DNA from: Frankia sp. RB7 | GTDB lineage: Bacteria > Pseudomonadota > Alphaproteobacteria > Rhizobiales > Xanthobacteraceae | Direction: 5' to 3' | Assembly (NCBI GenBank): GCA_030403585.1 | Contig: JAUEPE010000068.1 | Span: forward strand, 1-35,325 | DNA length: 35,325 nt | Part shown: positions 1 to 7,706 of the stretch, one piece after another | Layout: the number at the start of each line of letters is the position of its first letter | How positions within the stretch are numbered: position 1 is the stretch's first letter | The notes under the pieces: model-generated | Told to the model about the DNA's origin: nothing | The model's database searches: none | What the model saw: only the letters and a program-made list of their open reading frames with translations | Translations under genes and position numbers: made by a program

Positions 1-94
1 GCGTACGCTGCGGCGGCGCGGCCGCCGTCGGCGTCGCGCGCTACTGACAGCCAAGCGACGACTTGAGCTGAAGACCGAGAACAGAGAATTTAAC

Positions 95-955
95 CTACCG
101 GGCCTCGGCGATCTTCGGTCCGGATGACAGGATCTGCGCGTTGGTTGCCGAGGGCCGGTTCGACGGCGATGCCGGGTCTGGCGATTGGGACGCGGCGTCG
201 GGCGGCGCTCCCTGGGATGGACGACGGGCAGCGCTTGGCGGAAGCACGATCACTTTCGCTCCGACTTTCACCCGCTCGTAGAGATCCGTGACGTCGTCAT
301 TGGTCAAGCGGATACAGCCGGACGACACCCGCTTCCCGATCGTGTCGGGCTTGTTGGTGCCGTGAATTCTGAATTCGGTCTCGCCGAGATACATCGCCCG
401 CGCACCGAGCGGGTTGGTGGGACCGCCTGCCATGAACCGCGGCAGATAAGGCTGACGCACAAGCATCTCTGCAGGCGGACGCCAATCCGGCCATTCCGTC
501 TTGCGGGCCACGGTCTGCTCACCTGACCATGCGAAACCCTCGCGGCCAACACCGATGCCGTAGCGCATCGCTTGCGTGTCGCTCAGAACGAAATAGAGGA
601 ATGTGTTCTTGGTATCGACGATCACCGTACCCGGCACCTGGTGGCTGGCATAGTCGATCACCTGCCGGACAAATGCTCCGGGACCGTCGGCGGCTTTTGG
701 TGGTTCGACCAGAGGGGCCGGGGCGGGAATCGGAGCCGGGGCTGGCGCTGATGCATGAACGGGAGCTGACACGTAAACCGGCGTCGACGACGCCATGGCC
801 TGGTGCGCGGACGGCTTCCCTGTCGGCTGCACGCTCGCCGGGCGAGACAGCAAACCGTACCCCACGAGGGCGACGGCCACGGCGCCAATTGCAACTCTCG
901 CGACCATTGGTATTGCGAGCGTCTCTGCCTTTCGACGCTTGGCCCGCTTACTCAT
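95..955 (-). CDS. L,D-transpeptidase (YkuD domain), membrane-anchored
   Basis: About 286 residues. It likely forms 3-3 cross-links in peptidoglycan or attaches proteins to it, acting on the periplasmic side. The N-terminus has a basic stretch (MSKRAKRRK), then one hydrophobic segment at about residues 16-36, which looks like an uncleaved signal anchor. An Ala/Pro-rich linker follows at about 50-90, then the YkuD domain to about residue 240. The family motif is visible as HGTN (His198) followed by SSGCIRL, with the catalytic Cys at 214. The C-terminal tail is low complexity, rich in Ser, Pro and Ala. The frame stays open 14 codons further upstream (997), but ATG at 955 has a GGGGA ribosome site a few bases before it and puts the basic/hydrophobic anchor at the true N-terminus. 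The family call is secure. The exact cell-wall role is inferred, since alphaproteobacteria carry many paralogs. Confidence 0.93.
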   Translation of the reverse strand: MSKRAKRRKAETLAIPMVARVAIGAVAVALVGYGLLSRPASVQPTGKPSAHQAMASSTPVYVSAPVHASAPAPAPIPAPAPLVEPPKAADGPGAFVRQVIDYASHQVPGTVIVDTKNTFLYFVLSDTQAMRYGIGVGREGFAWSGEQTVARKTEWPDWRPPAEMLVRQPYLPRFMAGGPTNPLGARAMYLGETEFRIHGTNKPDTIGKRVSSGCIRLTNDDVTDLYERVKVGAKVIVLPPSAARRPSQGAPPDAASQSPDPASPSNRPSATNAQILSSGPKIAEAR

Positions 956-1199
956 GTCGTTCCCCAGGTCACCATGCCCAAAAGAGGTACCCAGCAATAT
1001 TTAAGAAACTTCGAAGGGATTTCGCTCAGGCGGGAACCATTGAACGTCGTTAACGCCAACTCTTTTTTGGAAGTCGGGAGTTCCGCTCGATATCCAGGTC
1101 GCGACGCGGACGACGCACGTCTCATCGCGGATGCGAGTCGGGGGCTGGAGTGTCCCGGCGGAGCGGCACGGTCCGTTATTTCGCTAACGGCGGCCTCGG

Positions 1200-1390
1200 G
1201 TCATGAGCGACCTATGGCAACCCTCTCCATACCCAACAAGGGATGTGGGCCCCCTGCTCGTACGGCGTCCAGCGCGGAGAATGGCGCGCGTCGCGAACAG
1301 CGCAGCGAGGTTATGGCCGGGCGTTGCAGCCGCAGCCTGGACGACTGATCGTCAGATTGCCACCATGGTACAACTTGCAGCTGTCGGGAT
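1200..1390 (-). pseudogene. decayed fragment of a LuxR-type regulator gene
   Basis: This lies in the 468-base gap between the transpeptidase and the next gene. On the minus strand it resembles the C-terminal half of the intact LuxR-type gene at 2721-3509. Around 1285-1345 it reads VQAAAATPGHNLAALFATRA, against the intact QRAATATPDQNLAALFATRA region (about residues 173-192). Nucleotide similarity continues to the left through the start of the HTH (shared CGGCGT..AGCGCGGAGA and CCACATCC tracts), but in a shifted frame after a one-base loss, and to the right with an in-frame TGA and small deletions. No open frame covers it. I see it as the remnant of a duplicated or related regulator. The ends are approximate. 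The rest of the gap (956-1199, 1391-1423) shows nothing I can support. Confidence 0.62.
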
Positions 1391-1423
1391 GGCATTTCCG
1401 TCCCGCATTTGGGGAGCTGTCGC

Positions 1424-1981
1424 ATGAAATTGTCATCAGGCTTCGCCGTGCCGTCAGCCGTCGCTATTTTGTCAACTCTCTTGCTGTGCAGCGCAAGCGG
1501 TCCGGCAATGTCGCACCCCACAACAGGCTCCGACTCCGCGCTTCCCGCCGTCTCGGTCGAAGCACCGAAGCAGATGGCAAAGCCAACCGTTGCGTCGAAG
1601 CAGAGGTCAACGACAGTGACATCCCACCGGGCAACCGGCTCTTCAACCGCTCAAAATCCGGTATTCGCGCCGGGTACGGCATTAGGGCGGCTTGCCAGGC
1701 TGGAGAGATCCGCCAGCACTTGCAACGGTGGTTGCGAAACAAGTTACAGGGTCGGCAACACCCCCTGGGTTGGATGTAGTCAGAGTGGGGACCCTCATAT
1801 CGGAAATTTCTCGCCGACGTGCCGAGACACGCTGACCTACAACACCTACGCGCAGTGCGTAGAGACCAAGGGTTTCCTTGGCGCGACCTCCAGAGAGTCT
1901 CGGTGGCTTTGCAGCAGCCTGCTAGCGGGAGGCAAGTTGGCCGGCGAAAATCAAGTCGCCGAAATCAAGGGCCGCCGCTAG
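1424..1981 (+). CDS. small secreted Cys-containing protein of unknown function
   Basis: 185 residues; I do not recognise a family. The N-terminus (MKLSSGFAV, then a hydrophobic stretch to about residue 25 ending SASGPAMS) looks like a Sec signal peptide, so the product is probably periplasmic or secreted. Residues 30-90 are Ser/Thr/Ala/Pro-rich and probably disordered. The C-terminal half carries six cysteines (CNGGC, VGC, TCRD, QCVE, LCSS) that could form disulfides. The start is set by a GGGGAG ribosome site at 1411-1416, seven bases before ATG 1424; a TTG five codons upstream overlaps that site and is less likely. It converges on the SGNH hydrolase gene, with a hairpin between the two stops. 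Confidence 0.6.
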   Translation: MKLSSGFAVPSAVAILSTLLLCSASGPAMSHPTTGSDSALPAVSVEAPKQMAKPTVASKQRSTTVTSHRATGSSTAQNPVFAPGTALGRLARLERSASTCNGGCETSYRVGNTPWVGCSQSGDPHIGNFSPTCRDTLTYNTYAQCVETKGFLGATSRESRWLCSSLLAGGKLAGENQVAEIKGRR

Positions 1982-2019
1982 TCTACGGCGCCCGCCGGCT
2001 GTACCCGAGACACGGGATC

Positions 2020-2047
2020 GCATGGCTCGACGGATTACGAGCCATGC
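2020..2047. terminator. perfect hairpin between convergent genes
   Basis: GCATGGCTCG (2020-2029) and CGAGCCATGC (2038-2047) form a perfect 10-bp stem with an 8-base loop, between two genes that end toward each other at 1981 and 2063. No strong T-run follows on either strand, so it is only a candidate shared terminator or 3'-end stabiliser. Confidence 0.45.
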
Positions 2048-2062
2048 GGAGGCGATTTGACG

Positions 2063-2560
2063 CTACTTCCCCAGTGCCGCGGCGACTTCGCCAACCAGAT
2101 TCTCTGCCAGCGTGTGATAGCCCTCTGGCGTGAGATGTTGCCCGTCAGGCTGATGCGGGAGTCCGTGCAGCATCCCATTCGGGAGCATGACAACCTTGAT
2201 TCCCATCGCGCCCAGCCGACCTTGGATGGCAGGGGTGTTGTCGGCGGCCAGTTTTCTCCGGTCGTTGCCGCCGGGTTGAAGGATCACAACGCTCGTTCCT
2301 TTCGGGACCACGCGATCCAGCCGGGCCAGCATGCCTCCCGTGGTGTCACCGTTGATGCCGGCATTGATGACACGGACGTTGAGACCCCTCGAACGGAGCA
2401 GCGTTTCAAGCTGTGCGGGATAGGCTTGGCTGCGCGACACACCCTTACCGAAGGTGTTGCTGGCTCCGAGGGCCACAACGGTTGCTGCGTGAGCGGTGCC
2501 AAGCGCGGAGAGCACCCCGAATGCACTGAGAAGAATGATCTTGCTAAGCCTTGCTGCCAC
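2063..2560 (-). CDS. exported SGNH/GDSL-family hydrolase (arylesterase-like)
   Basis: 165 residues, short for the family (about 180-220). Probably a periplasmic esterase or lipase of the TesA/arylesterase type. Residues 1-25 form a signal peptide ending TAHA-AT. Block I is LGASNTFG with the presumed nucleophile Ser34; the usual GDS aspartate is Ala here. Block II is NAGINGDTTGG (Gly oxyanion-hole position), block III is GGND at about 97-100, and block V is DGQHLTPEGY, giving Asp139 and His142 of the triad. The start is GTG, preceded by a GGGGGGA stretch at a good distance. The 160-base gap before it separates it from the LuxR-type gene upstream on the same strand. The fold is clear; the substrate is unknown. 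Confidence 0.85.
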   Translation of the reverse strand: MAARLSKIILLSAFGVLSALGTAHAATVVALGASNTFGKGVSRSQAYPAQLETLLRSRGLNVRVINAGINGDTTGGMLARLDRVVPKGTSVVILQPGGNDRRKLAADNTPAIQGRLGAMGIKVVMLPNGMLHGLPHQPDGQHLTPEGYHTLAENLVGEVAAALGK

Positions 2561-2720
2561 TCTCGCGTCCCCCCGACAGGCATGAAGTCCCGCCGCATGC
2601 TTATCACCAATCTCTCCTTATGAGAACGCGGACGTCGGCTCGGGGGGCAACAAGCGACGATCACGGAGCGCGAGCCGCGTGTCCGTTTTGCTTTCGGAGA
2701 GCAGAACTTAGAGTCCCCTC

Positions 2721-3509
2721 TCAGTTCGGGCGACCAGGCCCCGCGAGCAAGCCCAGCACAATTCCGAACAATTCGTTCTGCGAGGAAATGCCGAGCCGCT
2801 GATAGGCGCGCTTGCGGTAGGTCAGGGTCGAATGCAGGCTGATGCCGAGCGCTTGCGAGATCGCCTCGGAACTGAGGCCGAGCAGGATGTGGCGGCAGAC
2901 TTCCCGTTCGCGCGGCGTCAGCGCGGAGATTGGCGCGCGTGTCGCGAACAACGCGGCGAGGTTCTGGTCGGGCGTTGCAGTCGCGGCCCGCTGGAAATGC
3001 CGCGCGACGCTCGCGCCAATCGCCGGCGCGATCGCCTGCAGCCGCGCACGCTCGGCGTCGGCAAAACGGCCCTGAGACGTGATGCGGTAGAAGTTGACAT
3101 AGAAGCAGGTGTCGCCAGTCCAGATCGCGGTGGCGCATTTGTCGACGATGTTCGATTCCCTGAAAAAGATCTTGCGATAGCGCGCGCCGTACATGCGCGG
3201 CGCGAACGACGGCAGCACGATCGGCGCGCTGCCCTCGCCTTCGAACAGCGCATCGCGATTGGGATCGGATTCGTGAAACTGCCCGGCATAGGCGGCGCCG
3301 AGATCGCCGCCGGTCGGGATGTTGCCGACATCGAGCAGACAGCTCGCCGCGCCGGCGCGCGTCAGCGCAAACACCATGCAATGGCCGACGCCGGCCTGCC
3401 GGCGCAGCGTGTCGATGAGGGCGTTCGGGAAGTCCGGACGGCCAATGGCGAGCACCGCGGGCGTGACGTCGCCAGCCGCTGGATTCGAGGCCATCGCGTG
3501 GGGCCGCAT
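2721..3509 (-). CDS. LuxR-type HTH transcriptional regulator
   Basis: 262 residues. The C-terminal LuxR/FixJ-type helix-turn-helix spans about 196-255 (LTPREREVCRHILLGLSSEA, then the AISQALGISLHSTLTYRKRA recognition region). The N-terminal roughly 190 residues show no receiver domain, with no conserved Asp/Lys pattern, and no autoinducer-domain motif I can recognise, so the signal is unknown. ATG 3509 is preceded by a strong GGAGGA site. It lies on the same strand as the LLM monooxygenase gene but is separated from it by 288 bases holding a palindromic repeat, so it probably has its own promoter. A decayed relative of its C-terminal half sits at about 1200-1390. Confidence 0.85.
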   Translation of the reverse strand: MRPHAMASNPAAGDVTPAVLAIGRPDFPNALIDTLRRQAGVGHCMVFALTRAGAASCLLDVGNIPTGGDLGAAYAGQFHESDPNRDALFEGEGSAPIVLPSFAPRMYGARYRKIFFRESNIVDKCATAIWTGDTCFYVNFYRITSQGRFADAERARLQAIAPAIGASVARHFQRAATATPDQNLAALFATRAPISALTPREREVCRHILLGLSSEAISQALGISLHSTLTYRKRAYQRLGISSQNELFGIVLGLLAGPGRPN

Positions 3510-3620
3510 GGGTGTCCTCCGCCAAGGTTCTTTTGGCGAACGATATCAGCAAGGGCCCCGCGCCGGAAGCGGCCCCCTACCCCGCAGCGCAATCGCGCAT
3601 GGGAGCATTTCCCCTGTGGC

Positions 3621-3752
3621 CATCCTTCGAGACGCCCGCCGTTGGCGGGCCCTCAGGATGAGGACCGAGTGTGCGGCCGTCATTTTGACGAGCACCGATG
3701 CCGCTCAGCCTCATCCTGAGGAGACCGCGAAGCGGTCGTCTCGAAGGACGAG
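3621..3752. repeat. dispersed palindromic repeat, family A copy 1
   Basis: Outer arms CATCCTTCGAGACG (3621 on) and the complementary CGTCTCGAAGGA (to about 3749) bracket internal arms CCTCAGGATGAGG and CCTCATCCTGAGGA, making a nested inverted repeat. The small inner stems GCCCGCC..GGCGGGC-like and CCGCGAAGCGG differ between copies. A second copy lies at 14812-14926. No open reading frame or transposase is associated. It looks like a REP/RPE-type intergenic palindrome. Confidence 0.85.
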
Positions 3753-3797
3753 GCGCGCGCTCAGGTCGCCCAAAATGCCATATGCGATCGCCCTGCC

Positions 3798-5000
3798 CTA
3801 CCCCGCCGCCTTCGCGGGCGGAACGTTGATGGCGAGCTTGCCGTAGCGGTCGGTAAAGGCCTCGGTGTCGATCTCTTCCAGCTTGATCTCGCCGCTCATC
3901 ACGCCCTGCTTCCAGGCCGTCTGCGCCGGATCGTTCTGGAATTCCGGCATCACCTCGCGGCCGAACAGCTCCAGCGATTCGCAGATGTGCTCGTGGCTGT
4001 TCTTGCCGGCCTGGTTGAGCAAAATCACCTGGTCGATATGCGAAGACTGGAAGCGCTTCAGCTTCTTGCGGATCGTCTCGGGCGAGCCGATCAGGCCGCC
4101 GCGCAGCGCCGCCTCCTGCGCTTCGGGATTGTCGCGCTTCCACTTGTTGTACTCGTCCCACATGTTGACGGTGTAGGGCGCGGGACGCTGGCGGTTCTGC
4201 GAGGCGCCGTAGAAGCGCAGCGCGAACTGGAAGAAGGTGGCGCCGTCGGCGCGCGCACGCGCCTCTTCATCCGTCTTCGCGCACATGAAGAACGACACCA
4301 GCGCCATGTTCGGGTTGATCTCGTAGTCGGCGAGTTTCGCGAGACGCTTGGTCATCGCGTTGTAGTAAGCGTGCACCCAGGCATGCGCGGCATCGGCGCT
4401 GACGAACTGGAAGCCGAGCGCGCCAAAGCCATGGCGGCCGGCACGCTCGATGGTCGGCAGTTGCGAGCATGCCATCCACAACGGCGGATGCGGCTTCTGC
4501 ACCGGTTTTGGTACGACATTGCGCAAGGGGATGTCGAAATATTTGCCGTGATGCTCGCTTCCGGCGTCCTTGAACATCGGGAAGATCGCGGCGACGGCCT
4601 CCTCGAAGACTTCCTTCTTGGTCTCCATGTCACGGCCGAACGGCGTCAGCTCGGTGATGGACGCGCTCTCGCCCATGCCGAATTCGCAGCGGCCGTTGGA
4701 CAAGAGGTCGAGCACCGCGACGCGCTCGGCGACGCGCGCCGGATGATTGGTGGTGAGCTGCAGGATTCCGTGGCCGAGCCGGATGTTCTTAGTGCGCTGG
4801 CTTGCGGCGGCGAGAAACGATTCCGGCGACGGCGAGTGCGAGTACTCTTCGAGGAAGTGATGCTCGACGACCCAGGCGTGGTCGTAGCCGAGCTTGTCGG
4901 CGAGCTCCATCTGCGAGAGCGCGTTCTGGTAAAGCCTGAGCTCGTCGCCGGCGACCCAGGGCCGCGGCAGTTGCAGCTCATAGAAGATGCCGAACTTCAT
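3798..5000 (-). CDS. LLM-class flavin-dependent monooxygenase
   Basis: 400 residues, a bacterial-luciferase-like TIM-barrel oxidoreductase expected to use FMNH2 from a separate reductase to oxygenate a small organic substrate. The start MKFGIFYELQ, AWVVEHHF at about 41-48, the LGHGI/QLTTNHPARVAE strand-loop at about 75-95 and the GMGES segment are typical of the family. The C-terminal half keeps the GSPETI motif that closes the barrel. ATG 5000 is chosen because GGGAGAA precedes it; the frame stays open another 103 codons upstream, but that segment lies in the 3' end of the acyltransferase and shows no family similarity. Only 56 bases separate it from the acyltransferase stop, so co-transcription is likely. 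The substrate cannot be read from the sequence. Confidence 0.92.
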   Translation of the reverse strand: MKFGIFYELQLPRPWVAGDELRLYQNALSQMELADKLGYDHAWVVEHHFLEEYSHSPSPESFLAAASQRTKNIRLGHGILQLTTNHPARVAERVAVLDLLSNGRCEFGMGESASITELTPFGRDMETKKEVFEEAVAAIFPMFKDAGSEHHGKYFDIPLRNVVPKPVQKPHPPLWMACSQLPTIERAGRHGFGALGFQFVSADAAHAWVHAYYNAMTKRLAKLADYEINPNMALVSFFMCAKTDEEARARADGATFFQFALRFYGASQNRQRPAPYTVNMWDEYNKWKRDNPEAQEAALRGGLIGSPETIRKKLKRFQSSHIDQVILLNQAGKNSHEHICESLELFGREVMPEFQNDPAQTAWKQGVMSGEIKLEEIDTEAFTDRYGKLAINVPPAKAAG

Positions 5001-5056
5001 GACGCTTCTCCCGCTTGTTTTTGTTGCGGGCATCTTAATGCGTGGGGCGGCGCTGT

Positions 5057-6286
5057 CTACGCGGTGGCAATTCCGCCTTGCGGGAGAACGCGCTTTTCGG
5101 CACGGCGGCCATTCAGCACCGCACCGATGAAGGTGAAGCGCACCAGCAGATGATAGCTCGCCAGCATCGGCGGAATCGCGACGATGAGAATGATGGCGAA
5201 CTTGATCAGCCCCGGCCAGTCGAGCGGCGACAGCACGACCTGCAGCGCCATCACAATCGGCATGTGGATCAGATAGAGCCAGTAGGAGGCATCGGCCAAG
5301 TAGCGCCAAATCGGGCTGAAGCCGGACATGAAGCGAAGCGCGAGGCCGATGGCGGCGAAGGTCGAAATCCAGATCGCCGGCGCGTACAGGATCGCGGAGA
5401 CAAGCCTGAGCGTGGCGAAGCTGACCGGCAGTTTCGGTGCCCCCGGCGCTGATGTCATCACCCCGACAAGCACGAAACTGATCAGGATCAGGCCAAGCGC
5501 GATCAGAAGATGCGGGAGCCAGCGCCGCTCGAGCAGCCGCAGCAGATCGATCTGCCGATGCAGCAGCCAGCCGACGCCGAACGCGGTGCCGAAGCCGATC
5601 CAGGCCTGCGCATTGGTGACGAGCGATTGATCCGGCGTCCTCACACCCATCACATTGATCCAGCGCTGGTCGAGGCTGAATGCGATGCCGATCGGGATCG
5701 CCAGAAGCAGCGGCGCCAGCGGATTGCGCATGATCCGTGCGAAGAGGCGGTCGAGAGCCGCACGCCAGGTGCCTGATGGATCGAGCCAGACGATGGCGCC
5801 GCGCAGCAGCAGCATCGCGACATAGAGCTCAAGCAGCACGTAGAGAAACCAGAGATGGGTCAGCGGGAAAGTCGGCAGCACCGGCGGCCAACTGCGGGAC
5901 CAACCGCCATTCGGGAAATGAGACGCCCAGATCGCGATGAGGCTCATGGGCGTGAACAGGATCGGCCATCCGATCACGAGCGGCAGCCCAATTCTCTGTA
6001 ACCTGTCCCGGACGAAACCCCGGGCGCCCCGGCGATGAAAGCTCATGCGCGCGAAGAAACCCGCCATCAGGAAGAAGGTCGTCATCCGGAAGACGTGGAT
6101 GGTGAAGGACAGCAGGCCTACGAGCAGGCTTGGATGGGTGTCCTGGATGAACCAGAACCGGGGCGTGGCAGGCACAAACGACATTGCCGCGTGCAGGACG
6201 ATACCGAGCAGCAGGGCGCCACCCCTGAGCGCATCGAGAGCATGGAGCCGTTCCGATACAGGGACGGCGGTGGTCGAATGGGACAT
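5057..6286 (-). CDS. acyltransferase-3 family membrane protein (OafA/YrhL-like)
   Basis: About 409 residues with some ten hydrophobic segments. The family signature is at the N-terminus: LHALDALRGGALLLGIVLHA with the conserved catalytic-site His, followed by FFLMAGFFARM. It should transfer acyl (acetyl or succinyl) groups to a membrane, cell-surface or exported molecule; the acceptor is unknown. The chosen start is ATG 6286 (MSHSTTAVP), which begins just before the family domain; it has no clear ribosome site. An in-frame TTG at 6337 with GAGAAGG upstream is an alternative that would add 17 residues. The membrane-bound AraC regulator ends 87 bases upstream and the LLM gene starts 56 bases downstream, suggesting a three-gene unit. 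Confidence 0.88.
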   Translation of the reverse strand: MSHSTTAVPVSERLHALDALRGGALLLGIVLHAAMSFVPATPRFWFIQDTHPSLLVGLLSFTIHVFRMTTFFLMAGFFARMSFHRRGARGFVRDRLQRIGLPLVIGWPILFTPMSLIAIWASHFPNGGWSRSWPPVLPTFPLTHLWFLYVLLELYVAMLLLRGAIVWLDPSGTWRAALDRLFARIMRNPLAPLLLAIPIGIAFSLDQRWINVMGVRTPDQSLVTNAQAWIGFGTAFGVGWLLHRQIDLLRLLERRWLPHLLIALGLILISFVLVGVMTSAPGAPKLPVSFATLRLVSAILYAPAIWISTFAAIGLALRFMSGFSPIWRYLADASYWLYLIHMPIVMALQVVLSPLDWPGLIKFAIILIVAIPPMLASYHLLVRFTFIGAVLNGRRAEKRVLPQGGIATA

Positions 6287-6373
6287 GGATGGGCTCGCGC
6301 TGGCTGGGCTGGTCTTTCTGCTCCGCAGTCTGCCCAATCGGGGTCCGGCCTTCTCGCCCCATCCAAAAATCGG

Positions 6374-7564
6374 CTAGCCGATTTCTCGGCGCGGCTGGTC
6401 GATTCCGGGATCGCCGTCGTTTTCCGGCCGGCTCAGCACCTCGCGCCGGAATTCGGTCGGGGTCACGCCGGTCTCGGCCTTGAAGGCGCGGTTGAAGGGT
6501 CCGATCGACTGGAAGCCCGCATCCATGGCGATGGTCAGCACCGGGACCTCCCGCTGCGTCGCATCGGACAGCGCCAGTCGGGCATCCTCGATGCGGTAGC
6601 GATTGAGGAACGCATTGAAGTTCCGATAGCCCAGTCCCTCGTTGATGGCCTGGCGCAGCCGGTGCTCGGGAACATCGAGCCGCGCCGCCAGCGCGCCGAT
6701 CGCAAGGCCTTCCTGCCGATAGGCTCGCTCCACGGTCATCAGATGGTCGAGACGCCGCAGCAGGATCGGATCGACGGCGATCCGGGGATCGACCACGACC
6801 CTTTCCGCGGCGGCGCGGTCGGCGACCCGGGCCGGCCTCGCCACATCGCCGGATGCGATCGCGGCCGTGGCGTCGCCGACGGCCACCACCGGCGGACTGA
6901 GCACGCCCAGGGCCGCGAGCGTCGCCACCACGAACAGGCTGAGCGCGGTCGGCAGGCTGCCGGACGCGCCCGGCACTGCCACGGGAATATCGGCGACGGC
7001 CGCAACGGCGACGAGTCCTATGGTCACGACATTGATGGCGAGCACCGCCAGCCGCAGCCGGCGCCGCCGCATCACCAGATCCACGCGCCATGTCCTGACC
7101 GTCTGGATCGCGGCGGCCAGCGCGAGCCCCAGGACGACCAACGACAGGACCTTGCCGCCGGATCTGGCCAAAGCGGGCCATTGCGGAAAACTGAGCGACA
7201 CGGCAAATCCCCAGGCAACGACGGCCAGCCACAGGGCGCCGTGCCAGCGCCTGAGCACGAAATCATCATCGAACGCGGCCCGCGCCCATAGCCAAAAGAC
7301 GGCGGCGAGCGAGGACACGAACGGCATCGTCCACCACCAGGATGCTTTGGGAAAGAACGGCGCGGTCACGATCGCATAGAACACGCCTCCGGCGCACATC
7401 GCGATGCCGAGATAAGTGTTCTGATTGACGGCACGGCGCTGCAGCGCCACCAGGACGATCAACAGGAACACGCCGCTCGCCGCGCCGCGAAACCCGAGAT
7501 CGATGGCCGTCAGCCCCATTGCGCTCACAACTCGGATTTCCCTTTTGACATTCAATTCTCGCAT
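6374..7564 (-). CDS. membrane-anchored AraC-family regulator
   Basis: 396 residues. The N-terminal roughly 230 residues contain about six or seven hydrophobic helices (for example SGVFLLIVLVAL, VFYAIVTAPFF, LWLAVVAWGFAVSL, LAVLAINVVTIGLVAVAAVA). The C-terminal roughly 110 residues are an AraC/XylS DNA-binding domain: IGALAARLDVPEHRLRQAIN is the first HTH, and MDAGFQSIGPFNRAFKAETG with the closing VTPTEFRRE is the second. This arrangement suggests a regulator that senses a membrane or periplasmic signal directly. It is transcribed toward the acyltransferase gene 87 bases downstream, its most obvious target. It is divergent from the helicase gene. Confidence 0.88.
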   Translation of the reverse strand: MRELNVKREIRVVSAMGLTAIDLGFRGAASGVFLLIVLVALQRRAVNQNTYLGIAMCAGGVFYAIVTAPFFPKASWWWTMPFVSSLAAVFWLWARAAFDDDFVLRRWHGALWLAVVAWGFAVSLSFPQWPALARSGGKVLSLVVLGLALAAAIQTVRTWRVDLVMRRRRLRLAVLAINVVTIGLVAVAAVADIPVAVPGASGSLPTALSLFVVATLAALGVLSPPVVAVGDATAAIASGDVARPARVADRAAAERVVVDPRIAVDPILLRRLDHLMTVERAYRQEGLAIGALAARLDVPEHRLRQAINEGLGYRNFNAFLNRYRIEDARLALSDATQREVPVLTIAMDAGFQSIGPFNRAFKAETGVTPTEFRREVLSRPENDGDPGIDQPRREIG

Positions 7565-7706
7565 CGGCTCCGTGCGGGCACAATCTCAACTTGCGCTGAT
7601 GATCCCAGCGGCAACAGTCCGGCCCGACCGCGCTTGAACCGGCGGGGCGAATGGTTAGTTTTGGGGGATGGCGAATCGCCTCGTTTCGCCCCTCCTCAAA
7701 GCAGAC

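Noticed and set aside
1..94. Possible 3' end of a gene entering from the left
   Set aside because: The third frame ends in TGA at 45-47 and the first in TGA at 64-66, but the tails are too short and compositionally plain to choose between them or identify a product.
3987..5153. A 388-codon plus-strand frame opposite the LLM monooxygenase
   Set aside because: It is antisense to a strongly recognised family gene, with an unusual Glu/Arg/Val composition.
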